A stretch of DNA of 64,000 bases from a virus, in the IMG/VR virus record IMGVR_UViG_3300042691_039521, positions 16,528 to 80,527 of that record. One strand, given 5' to 3'. Below are positions 58,227-64,000 of the stretch, piece after piece. Position 1 is the first letter of the stretch; every line of letters starts with the position of its first letter. The position numbers and the translations under genes were made by a program. The notes beneath the pieces were generated by a model, which saw only the letters and a program-made list of their open reading frames with translations, ran no database searches and had not been told where the DNA came from.

Positions 58227-60077
58227 TTGGAAGATATCAGAGAGTATCTTGAATCAAAAGATTTGCAAGTAAAAGAGCGTGGCTCTGAGAATATCTCAAC
58301 CCACTGCATGTTTTGTGATGAAGATCCCAGCAAACCGGGTCGCCTTTATATAAATGTAGATGAAGCCGGAGACAAGTACGGTGTTTTCTTTTGTTTTCTT
58401 TGTCAAGCGAAAGGCAACTATAACACTATTCGTCAACATTATGGTGATCCACTTATTCATTTAGATCCCGTTGTCACCGAAAGTAATCCTATTTTTGACA
58501 TTGCAACAAAATATTATGAAGATCAACTTTTAAAAAACCCTCAACCTTATAAGTATTTAACAGATGATCGTGGACTTCATGATGAAACTATTCGCAAAGC
58601 TCGTTTGGGTTGGGCTGACGGTGGGCTATGCAACCATTTGGTTCAACAGGGCTTTGATCCTGAGGATATTAAATCAACAGGATTGGTCAACCGTTTCGGT
58701 GAAGACTTTTTTCATAACCAAATTACTTTTCCCTATTTGGAATATGGGGTGGCTCGCTCCATTCGTGGCAAAGGTATTGGTAAGAAAACAATTAGTTTAC
58801 CCGGTGAGCTTCCAATTCCTTATGGTCTTGATACGATATTGGGTGAAAAAACTGTCAGTGTTTGCGAAGGTGAAATTGATACATTGACAATGCACCAGCT
58901 TGGTTTCCCAACGATTGGTATACCTGGGGCACTTACATTTAAGAATGGTTGGGAAGAACATTTCGATACAGCCAAAAGAATTTATACAATTCTTGATCAA
59001 GATAAAGCTGGAAAAGCTGGTGCCGAAAAAATAGCTGGAATCTTGGGGCCTCGGGTACGTGTTGTTGAGCTACCTAAAAAGGGAATTGATGTTAACGATT
59101 GGTACCTGAAGTATGGCAAGAACGCTGATGATTTTGAGTATCTTATGCGTAAAGCCAAGGGTGGCTTGCTTATCTCTATCGAAGAAGCGATGGAGCGATG
59201 GACTGAAATAGAAGGTAATCCGCATGTCGATGGTCTTCGATTCGGTATTGAAGAAATAGATAGTGCTATGGATTTTGGTTTGATTCCCGGTCAAATCATG
59301 ACAATGATTGCAAGAACCGGTAACGGTAAAACTATTTGGACCTTGAACCTATTACATAGAATGAGGTTACAGAATCCAGAGATTAAAATCCTTTTTCTTT
59401 CCCTAGAGCAGACGCGTAATGAATGGTTCGAAAGAGCACATCGTATTCATAACTTTTATGAACCAGGAGCTTCCGTTATTGATACGGTCAATTTCTGGAA
59501 AAACAATATGTATATAGTTGATAAGAATCGTGTCACCGAAGACCAGCTTGTCGACTCTATAGATCAATTTCAGTATGAAATGGGAACTCTACCAGACTTC
59601 ACTGTCATTGATTATCTCGGCTATTATGCTCGTAGTTTTTCTGGTAATAATATTGAAAAAGTTTCTGATGCTATTATGGGGGCAAAAGCTATTGCTAAAG
59701 ACTTTGGTTTAGCAATGTTCCTTCCACATCAAGCTAATCGAACCAATACGCTTGGTACACGGTTGAGTATTGATCAAGCAAAGGATGCTGCAACGGTTGA
59801 GGAAACTAGCGATATCATGTTAACGCTGTGGCGACCAGATCAGCACGAGGAAGCTGGAGACGAAGCTGCTGGACAGGTTCGTCAAGAGATAGTTAAAACA
59901 CGACAGGGTGGGTATGGAACGTTGATTAAATATATTTATGCTCCCTTGACTTTTGCTATTATTCCATCTTCAGATCCTTTATATTCAAGAGTATTACAAG
60001 AACGACAGTTTGCTTTAGCTGGTGACGATTGGAAGAAAGCTGTGAACAGACATTTGACCGGTGATATGGATTTGTGA
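58227..60077 (+). CDS. DNA primase-helicase (T7 gp4/Twinkle-like)
   Basis: This 616-residue replication protein has an N-terminal CHC2-like zinc site with C27-x2-C30 and C56-x2-C59 and a TOPRIM domain (SVCEGEIDTLTM, then YTILDQDKAGKAG, about 205-275). A DnaB-type RecA motor carries Walker A ARTGNGKT at about 362-369 and Walker B-like DFTVIDYLG. It makes primers and unwinds DNA at the fork. The TTG start follows AAAGG. It works with the DnaE-type polymerase at the window end. Confidence 0.93.
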   Translation: MEDIREYLESKDLQVKERGSENISTHCMFCDEDPSKPGRLYINVDEAGDKYGVFFCFLCQAKGNYNTIRQHYGDPLIHLDPVVTESNPIFDIATKYYEDQLLKNPQPYKYLTDDRGLHDETIRKARLGWADGGLCNHLVQQGFDPEDIKSTGLVNRFGEDFFHNQITFPYLEYGVARSIRGKGIGKKTISLPGELPIPYGLDTILGEKTVSVCEGEIDTLTMHQLGFPTIGIPGALTFKNGWEEHFDTAKRIYTILDQDKAGKAGAEKIAGILGPRVRVVELPKKGIDVNDWYLKYGKNADDFEYLMRKAKGGLLISIEEAMERWTEIEGNPHVDGLRFGIEEIDSAMDFGLIPGQIMTMIARTGNGKTIWTLNLLHRMRLQNPEIKILFLSLEQTRNEWFERAHRIHNFYEPGASVIDTVNFWKNNMYIVDKNRVTEDQLVDSIDQFQYEMGTLPDFTVIDYLGYYARSFSGNNIEKVSDAIMGAKAIAKDFGLAMFLPHQANRTNTLGTRLSIDQAKDAATVEETSDIMLTLWRPDQHEEAGDEAAGQVRQEIVKTRQGGYGTLIKYIYAPLTFAIIPSSDPLYSRVLQERQFALAGDDWKKAVNRHLTGDMDL

Positions 60078-60083
60078 TACAAT
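60054..60083 (+). promoter_or_regulatory. sigma-70-like promoter after the primase-helicase
   Basis: TTGACC at 60054-60059, an 18-bp spacer and TACAAT at 60078-60083, with a TG preceding the -10. It overlaps the stop of the primase-helicase gene and lies 31 bp before the next ATG. Confidence 0.65.
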
Positions 60084-60113
60084 ATAAGAACCCGTAGTCG
60101 AAGGGAATTTTAC

Positions 60114-60320
60114 ATGGACAAAATAGAATTAAAAGCATTAGAATCATTCTCTATAGAGGGGCGTGGACAGGGTTTCGTTGCGGATTCTTTTCCAGAAGAA
60201 ATAACAGATTTGCGTGGAACACATGTTATTATTCATGGTAAGGAATATGAAATTACAGCCGTGGAAACAGATGGAGATGCTAAAGGCCCACTAGGTATAC
60301 TAGTTAAAGAGATAGATTGA
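60114..60320 (+). CDS. hypothetical protein (68 aa)
   Basis: This small alpha/beta acidic protein (HVIIHGKEYEITAVETDG) is the first gene of the cluster behind the promoter at 60054-60083. The RBS is GAAGGGAA. Its stop shares a base with the next ATG. No family is recognised. Confidence 0.6.
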   Translation: MDKIELKALESFSIEGRGQGFVADSFPEEITDLRGTHVIIHGKEYEITAVETDGDAKGPLGILVKEID

Positions 60321-60700
60321 TGAAAGAACTAAATGAAGAAGGGTTTGAGGTTATTGATGGCAAACCCGTTAGATTATATGAAATTAGATTTACTGGTTCT
60401 ATCATTCTGGAACCAGAAGAAGCGGCTTCGATCGGTTCAGGCGACCAGATTTCTGCATTTGTTACCGGTCGAGTACAGCCGCCAAAGTTTTCACAGGTAG
60501 CAAAGACCGGAGAATACAAAAGACAAAACACTATTAAGCTTGAAGCTTTAATTCCGGTTGGAGTTGAGCAAGCATCATTTATATGTGACAATCTAGGTGT
60601 TAGTGTCAATGGTGTTAACGAAGGTATTATTGAAACTATTTATGTTCTTCCAGAAGAGGAACAGGATCTTGGGTTTAATCCAGAAGAGGGAGTTTTATAA
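60320..60700 (+). CDS. hypothetical protein (about 126 aa)
   Basis: The ATG at 60320 overlaps the previous TGA. Beta-rich sequence (VRLYEIRFTGSIILEP, GDQISAFVTGRVQPPKFSQ) resembles small phage proteins related to replication or SSB-like accessory factors, but nothing specific is recognised. Coupled to the next gene by a TAATG overlap. Confidence 0.6.
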   Translation: MKELNEEGFEVIDGKPVRLYEIRFTGSIILEPEEAASIGSGDQISAFVTGRVQPPKFSQVAKTGEYKRQNTIKLEALIPVGVEQASFICDNLGVSVNGVNEGIIETIYVLPEEEQDLGFNPEEGVL

Positions 60701-60954
60701 TGGCAAATACTTTAGGTATATTGGACAATTCACCCATTTTTGTTCATGCATTGGAGTTTGGTGAAAATGAAATAACCTTTCATTTTCAGGAAAACCGTGA
60801 AGTTGGTGACACTGTTATGGTTGCCAGGACAATGAGAATTCTTTTAGACACAGAAGAAAAACAAGAAATGTATCTTAGATTACAAGAATTTTCTTGTTAC
60901 TTTATTGATTCGGGATATGTTGAACTTAGACACCCCGACCCACCTACTGAATGA
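60700..60954 (+). CDS. hypothetical protein (84 aa)
   Basis: This 84-residue acidic alpha/beta protein (ALEFGENEITFHFQENREVGD, then a helix KQEMYLRLQEF) is in the same overlapping cluster. No motif was seen. Confidence 0.6.
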   Translation: MANTLGILDNSPIFVHALEFGENEITFHFQENREVGDTVMVARTMRILLDTEEKQEMYLRLQEFSCYFIDSGYVELRHPDPPTE

Positions 60955-61445
60955 AGGTTAAGTGTGCAAATTGCAAAGAGTTTATTGATAAATCTGATGC
61001 TATTCCTCGCGGGATTAGTAACTTCTGTAGTACTGCTTGCTTATTTGCAAAAGCGAACAAAAGCAAAGAGCTTAAAAGAACAAAGCCTCCCACCAAGGTT
61101 AAAGACATACAAGTCAACAGAAGACTGGTATCTGATGAACTGACTGACGAAGTTCGTCAGCATGTTCTAGAGTTTGATGGATTTAAATGTAGACTATGTG
61201 GTCGCAGTAGTAGTAATTTAGTTTTTCATCATGTCATCTACAAGTCGGATGTTCGAAATAAGAGATGGCAAGATCAGATATCTAATGGAATTACATTATG
61301 TAATAGACCATGCCATCTTAGCGTGGTGCATGGTAATAAGAAAAGGTTTCAACCGCTTTGTTTGGGTATTATTTGGTTGAGAGAAGTTGAGAGAGATAGA
61401 CATACAACTATCTACGATTTGGAAAAGAGATTACAAAATGTATGA
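60951..61445 (+). CDS. HNH endonuclease with N-terminal zinc site
   Basis: This 164-residue protein has an N-terminal zinc-binding pair (CANC, then CSTAC) and an HNH core: EFDGFKCRLCGRSSSNLVFHH, followed by GITLCNRPCHLSVV. The CxxC-HH-x-H layout is typical of HNH nucleases. It may be a homing nuclease or take part in DNA metabolism or packaging. It overlaps the MazG gene by 8 bp. Confidence 0.85.
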   Translation: MKVKCANCKEFIDKSDAIPRGISNFCSTACLFAKANKSKELKRTKPPTKVKDIQVNRRLVSDELTDEVRQHVLEFDGFKCRLCGRSSSNLVFHHVIYKSDVRNKRWQDQISNGITLCNRPCHLSVVHGNKKRFQPLCLGIIWLREVERDRHTTIYDLEKRLQNV

Positions 61446-61881
61446 TAAAGAAACTTTAGAAGAATTAGAGCTAGAAATTTCTTCTTTAACAGAAGAAGAT
61501 TTGGTTGAGTGGACTAATGAGAGAAAGTATTTTTCCGTATTTGATTTCAACGTGTACCAGAACTTGACTTTGAATTCAGCAGTCTATCCAAAAGCTGGCA
61601 CCGGTGCAATTGAAGCTTTGTCTTATTGCGGCCTTGGTTTAGGTGGTGAAACCGGAGAGGTTCTGGAACATCTGAAGAAGATACAGCGGGACAACAACGG
61701 TGTTGTATCACCAGAACGCCGTGAGGCACTCTCTAAGGAGTTGGGGGATATTTTATGGTATCTTGCCAGGGTAGCCTCAGAACTAGGCTTAGAACTCAAT
61801 ACAATCGCTCTGAATAATATTGATAAACTTCGGGATCGTATGGATCGTAACGTTATTCATGGAGATGGAGATAACCGTTGA
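61438..61881 (+). CDS. MazG-like nucleotide pyrophosphohydrolase
   Basis: This 147-residue all-alpha NTP-PPase has the metal-binding helices GGETGEVLEHLKK and LSKELGDILWYLAR (E-x2-E and E-x2-D pattern). It would hydrolyse NTPs or dNTPs, or alter (p)ppGpp during infection. I use the ATG at 61438 rather than the upstream open frame. It overlaps HNH and methyltransferase genes. Confidence 0.88.
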   Translation: MYDKETLEELELEISSLTEEDLVEWTNERKYFSVFDFNVYQNLTLNSAVYPKAGTGAIEALSYCGLGLGGETGEVLEHLKKIQRDNNGVVSPERREALSKELGDILWYLARVASELGLELNTIALNNIDKLRDRMDRNVIHGDGDNR

Positions 61882-62441
61882 GTTTTACCGTAGAAGATTA
61901 CAAGCAAATATATGAAGAAGAGAAACCATTTGCTGATCGTTTGGGAGATATACTCATAGATAAATTTAATCCATCTAGCGTTGCGGATTATGGTTGCGCT
62001 AATGGATTGTATTTACAACCCTTCTATAAAAGCCAAGTAAAGATTCACGGATACGAAGTTTCGAAAGACGCTTTGGATTATCCTGTGGTGCCGAGATACT
62101 ATCTCTCACTTATTAATGAGACAGATGTATTTGTTGGAGAAAGATTCTTTGATCTTGCACTATGTTTAGAAGTAATGGAACATATCCCTGAACAGTTTGC
62201 TGCATTAGCTGTTTATAACCTCACTAGTCTAACCGAGACTATCATTTTTTCAGCAGCGCAACCCGGCCAGGGTGGTAATGGACATATTAATTGCCAGCAT
62301 AAAGATTATTGGATTGACTTATTCGATAAGTTTAAGTTCTACTCAGACTATGATACTGCAAATGAGATTCTTAAAGAAGTTAAACAAGGTTATCACATGG
62401 GTTGGTTTGTAAATAATCTGATAGTATTAAGGAGAAAATAG
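61878..62441 (+). CDS. class I SAM-dependent methyltransferase
   Basis: This 187-residue protein contains VADYGCANGLYLQPF (motif I), IHGYEVSKDAL and FDLALCLEVMEHIPE, the common small-molecule methyltransferase pattern. Substrate unknown; the place in a nucleotide-metabolism cluster does not decide it. The TTG start overlaps the MazG stop. Confidence 0.8.
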   Translation: MSFTVEDYKQIYEEEKPFADRLGDILIDKFNPSSVADYGCANGLYLQPFYKSQVKIHGYEVSKDALDYPVVPRYYLSLINETDVFVGERFFDLALCLEVMEHIPEQFAALAVYNLTSLTETIIFSAAQPGQGGNGHINCQHKDYWIDLFDKFKFYSDYDTANEILKEVKQGYHMGWFVNNLIVLRRK

Positions 62442-62672
62442 ATGATAATCATGTTGTACGCATTTGGTTTGATTAATGGTTTCATTCTTGGAGTTGTTAG
62501 CATGAGAGATTCTAATGTTAAACGTGGCAGTTTTTTCAAAGAAAAAGCAGATGATCCAGAACAGTGGTTACTATATGTTCTTTATGGGCTTGTTGTGGGT
62601 ATATTCTGGCCAATCTCGTTGTTTGTTTACGGGTTAAGAAAATTTATTATTATAATGGAAAGTAAAAAGTGA
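62442..62672 (+). CDS. small membrane protein (76 aa)
   Basis: Two predicted transmembrane segments: residues 1-20 (IIMLYAFGLINGFILGVVSM) and about 43-66 (WLLYVLYGLVVGIFWPISLF), with a charged loop between. It might be a second holin-like or other inner-membrane protein. The start follows AGGAG, right after the previous stop. Confidence 0.6.
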   Translation: MIIMLYAFGLINGFILGVVSMRDSNVKRGSFFKEKADDPEQWLLYVLYGLVVGIFWPISLFVYGLRKFIIIMESKK

Positions 62673-62998
62673 CTAGACAAATAATGGACCCACAAGAGTT
62701 TAGAGATGAAGGTTTCCTACAGGAAGTTAATCGACAATTCTTTCACCCACTCGGCTTAGCTATGGCGGTGATGGTTGACTACGGGTTGGACGAAGATGGC
62801 CTTATGTCAGTTTCTATTTGGGATGAGCGAGATGATCCAGAGGGATGGTTCTTTGCCGAGGGTGAGATTGATGATGCTAAGGCTCAAAAGGTTGATGACC
62901 TTAAAGCCTCAAAATGGCTGTTGAGAAATAAGCTTCTTGGACATACTGGACCACCATTAGAAGAACCAATTCAGGGAATTAATGAGGTTGTAAAATGA
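62669..62998 (+). CDS. hypothetical phage protein (109 aa)
   Basis: This 109-residue acidic protein contains LQEVNRQFFHPLGLAMAV and ERDDPEGWFF, features I recognise as a widespread but uncharacterised phage family in actinobacterial and other phages. The GTG start overlaps the previous TGA. No function is known. Confidence 0.65.
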   Translation: MTRQIMDPQEFRDEGFLQEVNRQFFHPLGLAMAVMVDYGLDEDGLMSVSIWDERDDPEGWFFAEGEIDDAKAQKVDDLKASKWLLRNKLLGHTGPPLEEPIQGINEVVK

Positions 62999-63183
62999 AA
63001 TCTATTCAAGATCAAGTAATAGAAGATTTAGAACATCGTAAACAACTAGGTTTAAGCACCTATGGAACCTTACTGTATCCTCACAATGGTAGGGATCAGT
63101 TACAGGATGCATACGAAGAGGCATTGGATTTGGCATGTTATTTAAAATCTGCTATGATAGAGAGAGATGCTAATGAGGGTTGA
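62995..63183 (+). CDS. small MazG-like helical protein (62 aa)
   Basis: This 62-residue protein has QVIEDLEHRKQLGLSTYGT, NGRDQLQDAYEEALDLACYL and a basic end. The DAYEEALDLACYL helix resembles the metal-binding helix of all-alpha NTP pyrophosphohydrolases and is common in phage and actinobacterial proteins. It may be a small dNTP-processing enzyme or an inactive relative. Confidence 0.6.
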   Translation: MKSIQDQVIEDLEHRKQLGLSTYGTLLYPHNGRDQLQDAYEEALDLACYLKSAMIERDANEG

Positions 63184-63418
63184 TTGGAGAATACAAGATG
63201 GGGTTTTGTCTGGGGGGATTCTCGGTACAAATATTTTCGTAGACATCGCCCGTGAACGAGGCATCTTCGAAGCTATACTTGGAACCCAGGGTTATACTGA
63301 TGGACCAGAAGATCCGTTCTGGTATCGACAGCTAATAACCAGAAAAAAAGATAATTCTCTTCTAGAGTTAATGAATTGGGCTGAGGAAGAATTAAAGTTT
63401 AGGAGTGGTCATGGATAA
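63167..63418 (+). CDS. hypothetical protein (83 aa)
   Basis: This 83-residue protein overlaps the preceding gene by 17 bp; an ATG two codons later is an alternative start. It has beta-like WRIQDGVLSGGILGTNIFVDI and a C-terminal helix. No motif was seen. Confidence 0.5.
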   Translation: MLMRVDWRIQDGVLSGGILGTNIFVDIARERGIFEAILGTQGYTDGPEDPFWYRQLITRKKDNSLLELMNWAEEELKFRSGHG

Positions 63419-63602
63419 TTATTTAATCAAAGGTCGCGTTACTAAAACAGAAGTATATGAATATAATTTTAATCTTTTTAGAATTGAAGTTAACTATCAA
63501 CTTCATGGAGATACTCCAAGATCTACCTCTTACCTTATGCCGAAGACTTTGACTCCACCTATAGTTGGACAGGAAATAGAGATTAGGATTGGTAATGGGT
63601 AA
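63411..63602 (+). CDS. hypothetical protein (63 aa), in-frame extension after TAA
   Basis: This small beta-rich protein (FNLFRIEVNYQLHGDTPRSTSY, EIEIRIGNG) ends at TAA 63600-63602. A GTG at 63405 is an earlier alternative start. The same frame stays open for 27 more codons past the stop, as described for 63603-63686. Confidence 0.5.
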   Translation: MDNYLIKGRVTKTEVYEYNFNLFRIEVNYQLHGDTPRSTSYLMPKTLTPPIVGQEIEIRIGNG

Positions 63603-63686
63603 TCTGCCAATCCTAAGCAATGTTTTACATGTCATCAAATAGCACTTGAACCATATTTAGATTCGTTAGGAATAGAGAGAATATGA
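63603..63686 (+). other. in-frame open segment after stop codon, possible readthrough extension
   Basis: Directly after the TAA at 63600-63602 the frame encodes about 27 residues with a C-x2-C-H motif (KQCFTCHQIALEPYLDSLG). It ends at a TGA (63684-63686) that overlaps the next ATG as ATGA. No start codon lies between the TAA and this segment, yet it behaves like a real 3' end. Readthrough, a recent nonsense mutation, or chance are all possible. Confidence 0.35.
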
Positions 63687-63880
63687 ATTATATAGTTGAG
63701 ATACAACCATGGAGCGGAGCCTATAACATTCCTTACTCTAGAGAGTTGGAAGATGAAATAGCAAAAACTGTGGTAGAATGGATTCAAAAAAATGTTGAGC
63801 ACCCCGGCAATTGGGTAACTCACATAACAGCACAAGATAACAATGGTATTCCTTATACCTCTGGAGCGAGAATCAATTAA
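63683..63880 (+). CDS. hypothetical protein (65 aa)
   Basis: This 65-residue protein starts in an ATGA overlap and has a purine-rich RBS. Mixed alpha/beta sequence ([33 protein letters not shown]). It is followed with a TAATG overlap by the DNA polymerase. No family is recognised. Confidence 0.55.
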   Translation: MNYIVEIQPWSGAYNIPYSRELEDEIAKTVVEWIQKNVEHPGNWVTHITAQDNNGIPYTSGARIN

Positions 63881-64000
63881 TGAGTTATGTTAATCTACAT
63901 TGTCACACATCATACAGCCAGCTAGATGGTGCATCGAAAATACCCGAGCTAGTATCCCGAGCCAAGGAGCTTGGGATGCCAGCCGTTGCATCAACAGATC
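63880..64000 (+). CDS. dnaE: DNA polymerase III alpha subunit (DnaE-type), 5' end (partial)
   Basis: The first 40 codons encode [17 protein letters not shown], then [17 protein letters not shown], the hallmark PHP-domain opening of bacterial-type DNA polymerase III alpha. The ATG at 63880 overlaps the previous TAA. The gene runs off the window. Together with the primase-helicase it indicates a largely phage-encoded replisome using a bacterial-type family C polymerase. Confidence 0.88.
   Translation, partial: MSYVNLHCHTSYSQLDGASKIPELVSRAKELGMPAVASTD

Noticed and set aside
62626-62656. TTTACG ... TATAAT near the end of the 62442 gene
   Set aside because: The spacer is 19 bp and the -35 match is poor, so a chance match in AT-rich sequence is likely.

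Overview
The window is a continuous stretch of a tailed double-stranded DNA phage genome with siphovirus architecture: one long tape measure protein, a tail tube protein, and no tail sheath or contractile baseplate genes. Every supported gene is on the + strand, and the genes are tightly packed with many ATGA/GTGA overlaps. Base composition looks low to moderate in GC by eye; I did not count it. Two features suggest an actinobacterial host. The tail hub carries GYW-x-(6-8)-FGDA repeats, a pattern common in actinobacterial cell-surface proteins, and the phage sigma factor is of the FliA/WhiG type. A low-GC freshwater actinobacterium is possible, but that is inference. No integrase, tRNA or CRISPR array was found.

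Layout. 1-5730: sigma factor, class I ribonucleotide reductase (nrdA and nrdB separated by a free-standing HNH endonuclease), a small winged-helix-like protein, a holin-like membrane protein and a resolvase-like nuclease. 5727-11623: a glycan cassette of three GT-A-type glycosyltransferases, a GT11 fucosyltransferase-like enzyme, three methyltransferase-like proteins and a GDP-mannose 3,5-epimerase. 11673-21833: packaging and head genes (terminase, portal, protease, scaffold, decoration protein, major capsid protein, connectors). 21836-29204: an unusually placed block of collagen-like fibres, an endolysin and a tail-completion-like gene. 29333-54880: tail tube, frameshifted assembly chaperone, a 4003-residue tape measure, duplicated distal-tail-like proteins, a collagen-like fibre, a 1566-residue hub with an SGNH hydrolase domain, and minor tail proteins. 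54932-64000: replication and recombination (Xre regulator, Cas4/RecB-like nuclease, Sak4-like ATPase, ssDNA-binding-like protein, primase-helicase, HNH, MazG, methyltransferase) ending in the 5' end of a DnaE-type polymerase.

How the parts work together. The sigma gene and the replication operons have ordinary sigma-70-like promoters (179-207, 54884-54912, 60054-60083). The nrd operon and the packaging, head and tail operons are preceded instead by a recurring intergenic motif with a CG-N10-TAGGA core. The four best copies share CTTT-N11-(G/T)CCGAT. FliA/WhiG sigma factors recognise a GCCGATAA -10 element, and the first complete gene here is a FliA/WhiG-type sigma. The simplest model is a phage-encoded sigma factor that switches transcription to its own set of late promoters.

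Other notable points are a probable AUC start codon on the Cas4-like nuclease, a canonical -1 frameshift site (GGGAAAA plus hairpin) in the tail chaperone, a hairpin that may bring a distant Shine-Dalgarno close to a TTG start, a possible L-galactose glycan pathway, and a tape measure long enough to predict a tail of roughly 600 nm.
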